From Bacteroidia bacterium (GTDB lineage Bacteria > Bacteroidota > Bacteroidia > Bacteroidales > GWF2-35-48): 53,826 nt of DNA. Under the pieces are notes generated by a model, which had not been told where the DNA came from, did no database searches, and was given only the letters and a program-made list of their open reading frames with translations. The stretch lies in assembly GCA_016212695.1 (NCBI GenBank), contig JACREX010000079.1:1-53826 (forward strand), written 5' to 3'. This document shows, one piece after another, positions 1-10,663 of the stretch. Numbering within the stretch: the first letter of the stretch is position 1; every line of letters starts with the position of its first letter. The translations under genes and the position numbers were made by a program.

Positions 1-1071
1 AACTGTGGCTTTTATTTCTGTTGTGGTCAATTTATCAAGCGTCATCTTCACGGCGGTAATACTGTCGGCATGCATCTCTGCAAGTGTGAATTGTGTTGCC
101 TTCAATGAGTCGGTAGTAATATTTACAGATGAAATTTTTTGTGTTGTGAATTGTTCTGTTTTGATATCCTTTGTTTTTAATGAATCTACTGTAATCTGCT
201 TGGAGGCAAGGCTGTCAATCTTTCCCTTGTCTATTTCCACCTGTCCGACTTTAGCAGTGTCTGTTACCACTTTTTCGCTGTTCACCCGCTTGCCTATTAT
301 CACGCCGTCCTGCACATACAGGTAGCCGCGTATGTTGACATTGCCGTTAACATCAAGTTTTTCGAGGGGCGCATCCGTACCTATACCAATATAACCTGTT
401 GGTATGGAATACATATCATTTCCATTGATTGTCCATCCGTTTGCAGGCAGGCTGCCGAATGTGCCGTTGCCGTAAAGTACGGTGTTTGCATCGTTGTTAA
501 AATTCAGTTTCTGAAAACTGCCGTCATTGTTAAAAGTTACAAGGCCATTGCCAGAACCTGCAAAGGCAGGGTTTGTGTAAGCGCTTACATTAATAGTATT
601 GGCCGTGATGGTTCCTGAAATATTCAGGATGCCGCCACTGATTCCCGCTGTGGTGGTTATATTGTTTGCATCGAAGTCAACAGTCCCTGTTTGTGAAACG
701 ATTTTTTTCACGGTGAGCAGGTTGCCGACAGTGAGGTTTGAAATAATATTAAAATTAATAATACGTCCGTCGCCGTTTACATCGAGTATGCAGGTTGGCG
801 CAGTGATGCCAAGCCCGAACCAGCCGAATGGAGTGAACACCGCCTGCTGCGTATTGTTTGTTTTTATTATCAATGGAAAATTATTTATTGTCCCAAGAGC
901 GGAATTTCCCGAAACAATATTACAGCCGGTAGCCCATTTCTCTCCGCTCTGCGAAAAGGAGGTCATACTAAAAATTGTAATCAGCAGAATTGCTGAAACT
1001 GCTGCGAACAGGCCTGCACAGGGGGGGGCAATGTTATTCGCTGCGGAACTGAAGGTAGATTTTGTTTTCAT
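1..1071 (-). CDS. Partial secreted surface / tail-fibre-like protein (runs off left edge)
   Basis: Reverse-strand frame from ATG at 1071 is open to base 1: MKTKSTFSSAANNIAPPCAGLFAAVSAILLITIFSMTSFSQSGEKW...GYIGIGTDAPLEKLDVNGNVNIRGYLYVQDG... It has a signal peptide and the 'GIGT.AP..KLDVNGN' motif typical of Bacteroidota/phage fibre-like proteins. Missing from the ORF track because it has no stop in the window. Confidence 0.75.
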   Translation of the reverse strand, partial: MKTKSTFSSAANNIAPPCAGLFAAVSAILLITIFSMTSFSQSGEKWATGCNIVSGNSALGTINNFPLIIKTNNTQQAVFTPFGWFGLGITAPTCILDVNGDGRIINFNIISNLTVGNLLTVKKIVSQTGTVDFDANNITTTAGISGGILNISGTITANTINVSAYTNPAFAGSGNGLVTFNNDGSFQKLNFNNDANTVLYGNGTFGSLPANGWTINGNDMYSIPTGYIGIGTDAPLEKLDVNGNVNIRGYLYVQDGVIIGKRVNSEKVVTDTAKVGQVEIDKGKIDSLASKQITVDSLKTKDIKTEQFTTQKISSVNITTDSLKATQFTLAEMHADSITAVKMTLDKLTTTEIKATV

Positions 1072-1177
1072 AATGATAGAGGTTTAAGGTTAATATTATT
1101 TGTTTAAAGTTTAATGTTTGACCCGCCTGCTGCGAAGCGGGCAGGTGTTTGATGTTTTTACGCTTTGCTGTTGTTCA

Positions 1178-1245
1178 TTGTCATCCGTCATCTGTCATCA
1201 ATCGTCGATCATCCGTCGTCAAGCATCCGTCATCTGTCATCAATC
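1178..1245. repeat. Degenerate GTCATC-word intergenic repeat with a 22-bp direct repeat
   Basis: CATCCGTCATCTGTCATCAATC occurs at 1182-1203 and 1224-1245, separated by further GTCATC/GTCGTC variants. Confidence 0.7.
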
Positions 1246-1486
1246 AATAATTAAAATTATGAAAATTTTCGAGAAACAATTTTTTGTACGCAGGGTAAAA
1301 CCGAAAGGTTATGATTTAACGTAAAGATTTTTCAGCTTGTTGCAAACAGGTTATTAACAGGTTGCGATTTTTTCTGTTCAGGTTAAAACTTTATGACACT
1401 TTATGTACTTAACTAACTTTACAAACCTTATAATGTCAATTAAAATATTTATTTTTGCCCGTAATAAACAATTAAAATAAAATAAC

Positions 1487-2233
1487 ATGAAACTGTTGGA
1501 AGGAAAAACTGCCATCATCACTGGCGCTGCCCGCGGTATCGGCAGGGCGATTTCTATAAAATTTGCGGAACATGGGGCAAATATTGCTTTCACGGATCTT
1601 TTCTATGACGATAACATGAAATCCTTAGAAACAGAATTGGCCGCCTTGGGAGTAAAAGCGAAAGGCTATGCTTCGGATGCAAGCAAATATACCGACTCTG
1701 AAAAGCTGGCCGAAGAAGTGTTGAAGGATTTCAGTTCAATAGATATTCTTGTGAATAATGCCGGCATCACACGCGACAACCTGCTGATGAGGATGACCGA
1801 GGAGCAGTGGGACCTGGTTATAAATGTAAATCTGAAATCGGTTTTTAGCATGACCAAAGCAGTACAGAAGCAAATGCTGAAGCAAAAAAACGGTTCCATT
1901 ATCAATATAAGTTCTGTGGTCGGGGTTGGCGGTAACGCAGGCCAGGCAAACTATTCGGCATCCAAGGCAGGGATCATAGGATTTACCAAATCCATTGCAA
2001 AAGAATTGGGTTCAAGAAATATACGCTGCAATGCGATAGCGCCCGGATTTATTGTTACGGAAATGACAGCCAAACTACCACAGGAAGCGGTAACCGGCTG
2101 GTTTGAAAAAATTCCGTTAAAAAGAGGCGGAAGCCCCGAAGAAGTCGCTAATGTATGCGTGTTCCTCGGATCCGATATGGCATCTTATATAAGCGGACAA
2201 ACTATCAGCGTGTGCGGCGCGATGCAGACTTAA
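1487..2233 (+). CDS. fabG: 3-oxoacyl-[acyl-carrier-protein] reductase (SDR family)
   Basis: MKLLEGKTAIITGAARGIGRAI..., NNAGITRDNLLMRM, YSASKAGIIGFTKS; classic SDR/FabG motifs. Confidence 0.93.
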   Translation: MKLLEGKTAIITGAARGIGRAISIKFAEHGANIAFTDLFYDDNMKSLETELAALGVKAKGYASDASKYTDSEKLAEEVLKDFSSIDILVNNAGITRDNLLMRMTEEQWDLVINVNLKSVFSMTKAVQKQMLKQKNGSIINISSVVGVGGNAGQANYSASKAGIIGFTKSIAKELGSRNIRCNAIAPGFIVTEMTAKLPQEAVTGWFEKIPLKRGGSPEEVANVCVFLGSDMASYISGQTISVCGAMQT

Positions 2234-2307
2234 ACTGTTTCAAGTTTAATGTTTCAAGTTTAAAGTTGCAGGTGTTAATATGTTTTATGCCTGTTTAGAG
2301 TTTTATA

Positions 2308-4392
2308 ATGAGTATCATCACGGAATATCCCGTTTGGTTCATAATTTTCTGTATAGGAATTGCATTTTTATATTCATTCCTGCTTTACAGAAAAGATAAA
2401 AATTTTAAAGAAACGGCATTGTGGTGGCTCAGAACCATGAGGGCGTTTCGATTCATTGTCGTTTTTTTTCTCACATTTCTGCTCCTGTCTCCCTTTATCA
2501 AATCCTTTTCAAAATTTATTGAAAAACCGGTAATCATTATAGCCCAGGATAACTCGGAATCCATTTTGATGAATAAGGATTCCCTGCTTTATAAAAAAAA
2601 TCTTAAGACTGATTTGGAAAATTTCGTTCAAAAACTTTCTTCTGATTTCGAAGTCAAAACTTACTCTTTTGGCGATGAAATCAAAAAGGGGATGGCTTGC
2701 AGTTTCACAGACAAGCAGACGGATTTTTCGGAACTTATGAATGAACTGAAAAATAAATTCATTAACCGGAATGTTGGCGCATTGGTTCTTGCAAGCGACG
2801 GGATTTACAACAAAGGCTCAAATCCGTTGTACCTGACTTCTGATATCAATTACCCGGTTTATACGATTGCACTGGGTGACACGAGTACTCAAAAAGATAT
2901 CATCCTGTCTAAGGTAATTTACAATAAGATCGTTTTTCTGGGCAATAAATTTCCTTTGCAGATATATGTGGATGTTAAAGAACTGAATGGGATCGGCTCT
3001 CAACTCAATGTATATAATAACGGCCGGAAATTGTTTTCTAAGCCTATATTGGTTAATTCAAAATCCTATTCTGAGATTGTCAATGTGGAAACAGATGCGG
3101 ATAAAACCGGGATACAGCATTATAAAATCGAAGCGGCGCCTGTTAAAGATGAAATCAGTGTTTCCAACAATTATAAAGATATTGTGATTGATGTTATTGA
3201 CAGCAAACAGAAAATCCTGGTGCTTGCCAATTCTCCGCATCCCGATATTGCCGCTTTACGAAAAGCGCTTGAAACGAATCTGAATCTCCAGGTTGATTTT
3301 TTTATTGCTGATAAGCTTACAAACCCGGTATGGAACTATAACTTGGTTATACTGCACCAGCTTCCTTCAAAAACCAATAGTTTCATAAGGCAGTTTTCGG
3401 ATATTTTTAATAAAAGCATACCGGTACTGTTCATTCTCGGCAGCCAGAGTTCTTTTGAAAACATCAACAACCTGAAAACAGGTTTTGAGATACGGCAGAC
3501 AAAAAATGCGTATGATGAAACGCAGGGGATTTTCAACAAACAGTTTTCATTCTTCCAGGTGAGCGACGAAATGCAGGAATTCATCGGCAAAGCGCCTCCA
3601 CTGATTTGCCCTTTTGGCGAATACCGGTCTACGGATGCCCAGAATATTTTATTTTACCAGAAGATAAGTAATATTACAACATCGCGGCCGCTCATACTGT
3701 TCAGCATAAATGGCGAAAATAAAATCGGATTTATCAGCGGAGAGGGAATATGGAGATGGAGGATGAATAATTTTCTTAATCATGCGAACCATGAGTTGTT
3801 TGACGAACTGATCAATAAAATGGTACAGTTTCTCGCACTGAAAGTGAACAAAGATAATTTTGTGATCACCAACAAGAAGATAGTTAATGAAAATGAACCG
3901 CTGATTTTTGAGGCCGAAGTTTACAATGAAACCTTTGAACTGATCAATACTCCGGATGTTTCTCTTGAAATAATTAATCCCCGGAATAAAAAATTTCAGT
4001 TTATATTAGATAAAACCAATAATGCCTATCGCCTCAATGCCGGAATATTCCCTATCGGCGATTATTCATGGAGCGCCAAAGTAAAAGTCGGCAAAAAGGA
4101 ATTTACGAAAAACGGTAAATTCACAGTGGTTTCGCTTAACATGGAAGGAGAACGGACTGTTGCAGATCACAAGCTTTTATATCAGTTGTCAGGAAATAAC
4201 AATGGCAAACTCTTTACTCCTGCTCAAATGGATAAACTCTATGAAGCAATAAAAACGAACCGGGATATTGTTCCTGTTTCGTATTCGGAAAAGCAACTGA
4301 TTGATATCATCAACCTCAGATGGATATTTTTCCTCCTGCTTGCCCTTGCTTCCGCTGAGTGGTTTTCCAGAAAATATTTCGGGAGTTATTAG
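2308..4392 (+). CDS. Membrane protein with VWA-like periplasmic domain (uncharacterised, Bacteroidota)
   Basis: 694 aa; two N-terminal TM segments, 'PVIIIAQDNSESI' VWA/MIDAS-like start, C-terminal TM helix. Confidence 0.6.
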   Translation: MSIITEYPVWFIIFCIGIAFLYSFLLYRKDKNFKETALWWLRTMRAFRFIVVFFLTFLLLSPFIKSFSKFIEKPVIIIAQDNSESILMNKDSLLYKKNLKTDLENFVQKLSSDFEVKTYSFGDEIKKGMACSFTDKQTDFSELMNELKNKFINRNVGALVLASDGIYNKGSNPLYLTSDINYPVYTIALGDTSTQKDIILSKVIYNKIVFLGNKFPLQIYVDVKELNGIGSQLNVYNNGRKLFSKPILVNSKSYSEIVNVETDADKTGIQHYKIEAAPVKDEISVSNNYKDIVIDVIDSKQKILVLANSPHPDIAALRKALETNLNLQVDFFIADKLTNPVWNYNLVILHQLPSKTNSFIRQFSDIFNKSIPVLFILGSQSSFENINNLKTGFEIRQTKNAYDETQGIFNKQFSFFQVSDEMQEFIGKAPPLICPFGEYRSTDAQNILFYQKISNITTSRPLILFSINGENKIGFISGEGIWRWRMNNFLNHANHELFDELINKMVQFLALKVNKDNFVITNKKIVNENEPLIFEAEVYNETFELINTPDVSLEIINPRNKKFQFILDKTNNAYRLNAGIFPIGDYSWSAKVKVGKKEFTKNGKFTVVSLNMEGERTVADHKLLYQLSGNNNGKLFTPAQMDKLYEAIKTNRDIVPVSYSEKQLIDIINLRWIFFLLLALASAEWFSRKYFGSY

Positions 4393-4542
4393 TATATTAC
4401 CCATCTGCACGGCTAAAAGCATCTATCCACTTTATTTGTACTGATCAAAGGTAAGACTAAACATTTTGCGTTAAGTCATCTTCCAAAGCGAAGCACATTG
4501 AGTGGTGCAAATTAAATACATCGAAGAAAATGTTTCGACGAA

Positions 4543-5482
4543 CTATTTCTTGTATCTACTCAGAATGATTTCCATCTTTGATTCGGTGGGCAGTGTTCCA
4601 TCTATCCAGTGAATTTTCATACCGTTTCGTTCCATCTTTCTGAACCATGTATCCTGGCGTTTTAAGAACTGATGTATTGCTGTTTCCAGCAGGCGGAACA
4701 TTTCATCATAGCGGATCAGGCCGGTGAGATATTGCGTAATGAATTTATATTCCAGGCCGTAATAAATTAGGTCAGCTGAAGAGATACCCGATTTCAAAAG
4801 CCGGTCAACTTCTTCGATCATTCCGTTTTCCATCCGTTGTTTCAGTCTTTCTGCAATCCGCTTCCGCTGGACTTTCCGGTCGAATGAAATTCCGAAAAGT
4901 ATGCTTTTTATCTCTGGATAATCCGGTTGAGTCCTGAGATTTTTTTTATAAAACATTTCTATCTCAATGGCACGAATGACTCTTTTTTTGGTATCAATTT
5001 CAGATACATTATGAAGCTTTTTCAAAGATGCCAGCAATGCAGATAATTCTTCAAGTGATTTATTTTCGAGTTCTTTTCGCAACGCTACATCAGGCGGTAC
5101 TTCCATCAATTCGTATCCTTTCAGCACCGCTTCGATATACAAACCCGATCCGCCACAGAGAACAGGCAATTTACCCCGTTGCAATACATCTTTAAAAACC
5201 CTGATAAAATCTCTCTGGTATTCGAATACATTATATTTATATCCTGCATCGGCAATATCAATAAGATGATACGGAACCGGAATGCCATTCACGACATAAT
5301 CATCAATATCTTTTCCTGTACCTATATCCATGCCGCGGTAAACCTGGCGTGAATCTGCGCTGATCACTTCCCCGTTGAGCTTACAGGCCAGATGAGCGGC
5401 AAGTGTTGTTTTCCCGGTTGCCGTGGGGCCTATGATAGCTATTAAATTATGTGATTTGTGTTTTGTAATAATAATGCATTAA
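4543..5482 (-). CDS. miaA: tRNA dimethylallyltransferase; N-terminus extends upstream of the listed ORF
   Basis: ORF 4543-5367 begins at GTG inside the domain (MISADSRQVYRGMDIGTGK). The same frame upstream encodes NLIAIIGPTATGKTTLAAHLACKLNGEV (Walker A). No ATG in frame; candidate starts are ATT codons near 5482. Confidence 0.88.
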
Positions 5483-5492
5483 TTTAGACCAT

Positions 5493-7904
5493 TCAAAACT
5501 TAGCAATGAGTTTTAAATTGATTCTTCTTGACGTAAGATAATTCGGTATCGCATACTGCCTGCCCCTGATATCAGACACCCACTGGTAAGAGATGGTATT
5601 ATTGATATCTAATAAATTAAAGATTTCTGCTGTCAACCATACGCTTTTAAAAAATCTGAAAGGATTGGAGGCAGACAATACTTTATCCTCGCTTTTTATC
5701 ACCTTTGAAAATCCGATGTCAACGCGCCTGTAGGGCCGCATGCGGTGATACGCTTCCCATCGTTCGGAGTTTGGCGGCCCAAAGGGCAACCCGGTTCCAA
5801 ATAATAAACTGAGGCTTACTTTATAAGATGGATTCTTAGGCAGATAATCCTGAAAAAAAAGACCGAAATTAACAAGCTGGTCGGCGGGCCTTGGAATATA
5901 CCCATGCCCGTCGTCATCCACATCTTCTTGTGTCTGCATTACAGACATGCTGGCCCATGAATCAACCCCGGGAACAAATTCTCCGTTAAGTTTCATATCT
6001 ATACCCGCGGCATACCCGTGCGCCATATTTTTCCCGAAATATCGTATCCTTACATTATCCACATTATAAGGTATCAGGTCATTAAGATATTTATAGTAAA
6101 TCTCGGTAACGAATTTGAACGGCCGGCTCCAGGCTTTGAAGTTGTAGTCGCTGCCTAAAACAATATGAACCGATTGCTGCGCTTTGATATCCCTGTTAAT
6201 ATTGCCTGTCAGATCACGGATTTCTTTAAAAAACGGAGGTTGATAATAAAAACCGCCTGCCAGGCGAAATACTATATCTTTTTTCCACTTTGGGTTAAAC
6301 GATAAAGAAGCTCTTGGGCTAATAAGTACATGGTTATTAAAATCCCAGTAATTGCCTCTTAAACCAAAAGTTAAAATAACTTCAGAGTTGTCAATTAAAA
6401 AAATGCGGGTATTTTGAATATAGGATGTGAACCGGTTTGTAGAAAGGTAAATAGCAGCAGTATCCAAAGTGGCTAATGTAATGATGCTATCTGTATAAGG
6501 TACAGAATAACCGGCAGAATCAAGCATTTGCCATTCATGTATCTTATTTTTGAAGATTTCATGCTGAGCGCTTAGTCCCCATTGTACTTTATTTTTTGGT
6601 TTAGAGAAGTAACCTATGTGGCTTATATTATAGACGGTTGCATTCAAATAATTTCTTGCGTGATTCAGGTATGTGCCCACCCCGATATTCATCAGGCTGT
6701 CGCCCATGGTGCTCGACCCCATTTGTTTGTCAAGTTCATTCAGGTAATACTGCCCCTGTATGTCGAAGGTTTCTTCTTCCGAGGTCTGATATACCGAAGT
6801 GATAAGTTTCAGGGTGAGTTTTTCCCTTGGCCTGTAATTAGCCGAAACAGCGCCCGTATAGGCAATGAATTTATCCATTTCCTGGCCGTCGAAATATATT
6901 TTAAATTTTAGCGCTTCATTGATAGTTCCAAATATTGTTTCCCTGTTTACCGGGACAAACTCATATTTATTCTGTGCATAATTCCCAAGAAAATTAATGT
7001 CTAACTTATCGGTAATTACATAAGTCCAGAAGGTTTGAAAGTCTATAAACGAAGGGTTGTAATCTCCTTTTACATCTAAAGTATTGAGTACATATTGAGT
7101 GGTTTTATAACGGATTCCGGAAATATGAGAAAAGCGTTTATCTTTTGAAACACCCTCTACATGAGCCGATGCGCCAAGCAGGCTTAATGTAACAGAGGAG
7201 GCAAAGGATACTGGCCTTTTGTATTTAATATCAAGAACCGACGACATTTTATCGCCATATTTTGCATCAAATCCGCCGGCAGAAAACAGGATGGACGAAA
7301 CCATATCAGAATTAATAAAGCTCATGCCTTCCTGCTGTCCGGATCGTACCAGAAAAGGCCTGTACACTTCAATATCGTTTACATAAACAAGGTTCTCATC
7401 AAAATTTCCACCGCGCACCGAATATTGCGAGCTTAGTTCATTGGTCGAATGCGCCCAGGTGGTTTTCAGCATCGCTTCGATGGGATCGCTCATCGTAGGA
7501 ATTATAGTTGCAAGTTTCGGGTCGAGCCGTTGAAGAGTGGGTGCATTTTCCCTGTAATCTTCCACATCAACAGGCCTGAATGCTTTGATGTCAATGGTCA
7601 TGGGAATATTAACTTCAATCTTCTGACCGGGCGCTGCTTTGATTACTTTATTAAACGATTTATATCCCACACAGGAATAGACTATCGTGATGTTTTTATT
7701 TGCAGGAATTTTAAATTCATAATATCCATTCTTATCCGAATTAGTACCATGGGCTTGATTCAATATGGTTACATTTACATAATCAATGGGTTTTCCAACA
7801 GAATCAGTAATGGATCCTGCAATTATCGCATATTCTTGTGAATAAACGGTGAGTGAGAACAGCAAAAAGCAGCAGTATAAATATAGATAACGTCTGAAAT
7901 TCAT
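5493..7904 (-). CDS. TonB-dependent receptor with CarboxypepD_reg-like N-terminal domain
   Basis: Signal peptide, 'GSITDSVGKPIDYVNVTILNQAHGTNSDKNGYYEFKIP', plug 'YSVRGGNFDENLVYVNDIEVYRPFL', C-terminal beta barrel. Confidence 0.88.
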   Translation of the reverse strand: MNFRRYLYLYCCFLLFSLTVYSQEYAIIAGSITDSVGKPIDYVNVTILNQAHGTNSDKNGYYEFKIPANKNITIVYSCVGYKSFNKVIKAAPGQKIEVNIPMTIDIKAFRPVDVEDYRENAPTLQRLDPKLATIIPTMSDPIEAMLKTTWAHSTNELSSQYSVRGGNFDENLVYVNDIEVYRPFLVRSGQQEGMSFINSDMVSSILFSAGGFDAKYGDKMSSVLDIKYKRPVSFASSVTLSLLGASAHVEGVSKDKRFSHISGIRYKTTQYVLNTLDVKGDYNPSFIDFQTFWTYVITDKLDINFLGNYAQNKYEFVPVNRETIFGTINEALKFKIYFDGQEMDKFIAYTGAVSANYRPREKLTLKLITSVYQTSEEETFDIQGQYYLNELDKQMGSSTMGDSLMNIGVGTYLNHARNYLNATVYNISHIGYFSKPKNKVQWGLSAQHEIFKNKIHEWQMLDSAGYSVPYTDSIITLATLDTAAIYLSTNRFTSYIQNTRIFLIDNSEVILTFGLRGNYWDFNNHVLISPRASLSFNPKWKKDIVFRLAGGFYYQPPFFKEIRDLTGNINRDIKAQQSVHIVLGSDYNFKAWSRPFKFVTEIYYKYLNDLIPYNVDNVRIRYFGKNMAHGYAAGIDMKLNGEFVPGVDSWASMSVMQTQEDVDDDGHGYIPRPADQLVNFGLFFQDYLPKNPSYKVSLSLLFGTGLPFGPPNSERWEAYHRMRPYRRVDIGFSKVIKSEDKVLSASNPFRFFKSVWLTAEIFNLLDINNTISYQWVSDIRGRQYAIPNYLTSRRINLKLIAKF

Positions 7905-7982
7905 CGGGGCAAAACTAACAATTTTTAATTAACTTTTATTTCATGCAAATATTGTTTGAAATGAGTAAAACAAGGCAATAAA

Positions 7983-8011
7983 AAAGCTCACCCGGATGCC
8001 GGATGAGCTTT
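7983..8011 (-). terminator. Rho-independent terminator downstream of the S9 peptidase
   Basis: AAAGCTCA...TGAGCTTT inverted repeat with a flanking A/T tract, just 3' of the minus-strand gene ending at 8040. Confidence 0.7.
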
Positions 8012-8039
8012 CTTTAATACTTTTCTGATTGTTCAATAG

Positions 8040-10235
8040 CTATAAATTTTCGAGTATATAATTCGTCATCTTCACGTATAAATGCTGGCGAGTATACCTT
8101 CCGGTATAAATACCGTGGTTGCTGTTGGGATAAAACATCATGTCGAACTGCTTGTTCGCTGCCAGGAGTTTTGTAACAAGCTCCATGGAATTTTGCAGAT
8201 GTACATTATCATCGGCAGTGCCGTGACATATAAGAAGTTTTCCTTTTAGTTTATCAACATGGTTTATCGGCGAGTTATCATCATACCCTGCGGCATTGTC
8301 CTGCGGAAGCCCCATGAACCGTTCCGTGTAAATTGAATCGTAATACCGCCAGTTGGTAACAGGCGCCACAGCAATGGCCATTTTAAAATACTCCGCGCCT
8401 TTTGTCACACACAGAATTGACATATAACCTCCATAGCTCCAACCCCAGATACCAATCCGCTTAGCATCCGCATATGGCAGTGAACCAAAATATTTCGCTG
8501 CTTCGATCTGATCAATGGTTTCAAATTTTCCGAGTTGTCCGTACGTAATTTTTTTGAATTCAGCCCCTCTTCCGCCCGTTCCGCGGTTATCAACGCATGC
8601 AATAATATATCCCTTCTGTGCCAGCATCTGGAACCAGGGCATCTGGTAGTCCCATTCATCTTTCACTTCCTGCGAACCGGGGCCTCCGTACTGATACATG
8701 AAAACAGGGTATTTTTTATTTACATCAAAATTCAGCGGCTTAATCATCCATGTATTCAATTCAACACCTTCTGAAGTTTTAAATTTCAAAAATTCTTTTT
8801 TTGCAAATCCATATTCTTTCATTTTTAAAACGATGTGGGCATTGTCCTGTACTACCCGGATTTCCTTACCTGCAGCATCATTAATGGTAATACAGGAAGG
8901 AGTATTTGCATCTGAAACCGTATTGATGAAATATTTAAAACCCATGCTGAATTTAGCTTTATTCGACCCGCTTTTCCGGGATAATTTTTTCTTATTGTCG
9001 CCGGATATGGAAACTGAATATATATCTTTTTGCATGGGAGAACTTTCATTCGATGCAAAATAAATTACCTTGTTTTTTTCATCATAGCCAAGGAAACTCA
9101 GTATCTCCCAGTTGCCTTTGGTAACCTGTTTTATTAAATTTCCATTCAAATCATATTGGTAAAAATGATTGTACCCGTCTTTCTCGCTGGTTATAATAAA
9201 ACTCTTTTTATCATCGGTAAAATAAAGAAAATCATCGTCGGGGATCTCCACATAACACGCATCGGTTTCAGTATAGATCACCTGTGATTTTCCAGTATTT
9301 GCATCAGCCAGCAACAGTTCAAATTTATTCTGCAAACGGTTCAGCCGGATAAGCGATAAAATATTAGAATCTTTAGTCCATAATATTCTTGGTATATATT
9401 GATCCTTCTCAGTTCCGATGTCAACAGGTTTTGTCTTTTTTGTTTTTATATCATAAATATGTATGGAAATATCAGAGTTTTTCTCGCCGGCTTTCGGATA
9501 TTTATATTTGTAGCCTTCGGGGTAAAGTGTTCCATACATAGTCATATCGAACTCTTTTACCTGCGACTCATCCAACCTGTAAAAAGCTAATTTTGCCCCA
9601 TCGGGCGACCAGGCAAAAGCCTTTGAAAAGCTGAATTCTTCCTCATACACCCAGTCGGTTGCGCCGTTTATAACGAAATTAATTTTACCGTCGTTCGTAA
9701 CATTTATTTCTTCATCGGTTTTAAGATTGCGAATAAAAATATTGTTTTCACGCACAAAAGCCACCATCTGCCCGTCGGGCGAAAAGGTTGCTAATTGCTG
9801 CTTGCCCTTTGATGAAACCGGAGTTAATTTCTTTTTTGGAATGTCCCACACATAATAGCTTGCTTTATAAGAATGGCGGTAAATATGCTTGGTCTCGGTA
9901 TTAAAGAGTATCTTCGACTCATCTTCGCTGAAATCATATGCATCAATACCGGTTATGCTGAATTCTTTTCCAATATCTTTCAGGCTGAAAATTGTTTTTA
10001 TTTTTTCGTCGGAAACATAACTGTACTGGTTGATATCGTCGTCTTCCAACACAGTGTAATGATCGCCGTCTTCCAAGGGATTGAAGCCCTCTACCGGCTT
10101 GCTGAAAAAAGCATACTTACCCCATATCTCTTCAACGGTAAGCTCTTTTTGCGCCAGTACAAAAAGTGAAAAAAACATGAAGAATATCAAAGAACCAAAG
10201 CGGCAAAATGTATTCATATAATTTCTGGTTACCAT
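8040..10235 (-). CDS. S9 family peptidase (dipeptidyl peptidase IV-like)
   Basis: DPPIV_N beta-propeller followed by 'GIWGWSYGGYMSI' nucleophile elbow and 'HGTADDNVHLQNS'. Confidence 0.9.
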   Translation of the reverse strand: MVTRNYMNTFCRFGSLIFFMFFSLFVLAQKELTVEEIWGKYAFFSKPVEGFNPLEDGDHYTVLEDDDINQYSYVSDEKIKTIFSLKDIGKEFSITGIDAYDFSEDESKILFNTETKHIYRHSYKASYYVWDIPKKKLTPVSSKGKQQLATFSPDGQMVAFVRENNIFIRNLKTDEEINVTNDGKINFVINGATDWVYEEEFSFSKAFAWSPDGAKLAFYRLDESQVKEFDMTMYGTLYPEGYKYKYPKAGEKNSDISIHIYDIKTKKTKPVDIGTEKDQYIPRILWTKDSNILSLIRLNRLQNKFELLLADANTGKSQVIYTETDACYVEIPDDDFLYFTDDKKSFIITSEKDGYNHFYQYDLNGNLIKQVTKGNWEILSFLGYDEKNKVIYFASNESSPMQKDIYSVSISGDNKKKLSRKSGSNKAKFSMGFKYFINTVSDANTPSCITINDAAGKEIRVVQDNAHIVLKMKEYGFAKKEFLKFKTSEGVELNTWMIKPLNFDVNKKYPVFMYQYGGPGSQEVKDEWDYQMPWFQMLAQKGYIIACVDNRGTGGRGAEFKKITYGQLGKFETIDQIEAAKYFGSLPYADAKRIGIWGWSYGGYMSILCVTKGAEYFKMAIAVAPVTNWRYYDSIYTERFMGLPQDNAAGYDDNSPINHVDKLKGKLLICHGTADDNVHLQNSMELVTKLLAANKQFDMMFYPNSNHGIYTGRYTRQHLYVKMTNYILENL

Positions 10236-10238
10236 GTT

Positions 10239-10655
10239 TTATTCCCCGATTATTTTTACAAGCGCTCTTTTTCGTCTTTTGCCATCAAACTCACCATAGA
10301 AAATCTGTTCCCATGGTCCAAAATCTAACTTACCATTCGTTATTGCCACCACCACTTCGCGGCCCATAACTGTTCTCTTCAAATGAGCATCCGCATTGTC
10401 TTCAAAGCCATTGTGCCTGTATTGCGAATACGGTTTTTCAGGGGCAAGTTTTTCGAGCCATACTTCAAAATCATGATGCAGGCCCGATTCATCATCATTA
10501 ATAAAAACGCTGGAGGTAATGTGCATGGCGTTCACAAGACACAAGCCTTCTTTAATACCGCTTTCAGCAAGACACCTGTCTATTGCCGGGGTGATATTAA
10601 TATATTCTCTCCGGCTCTTTGTTTCAAACCAGAGTTCTTTTCTGTAAGATTTCAT
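10239..10655 (-). CDS. YjbQ family protein (secondary thiamine-phosphate synthase enzyme)
   Basis: [45 protein letters not shown]...[50 protein letters not shown]. Confidence 0.9.
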   Translation of the reverse strand: MKSYRKELWFETKSRREYINITPAIDRCLAESGIKEGLCLVNAMHITSSVFINDDESGLHHDFEVWLEKLAPEKPYSQYRHNGFEDNADAHLKRTVMGREVVVAITNGKLDFGPWEQIFYGEFDGKRRKRALVKIIGE

Positions 10656-10663
10656 AAAATAAT

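Noticed and set aside
1178-1245. Degenerate CRISPR array
   Set aside because: Only two 22-bp direct repeats, short related words between them, no cas genes in the window.
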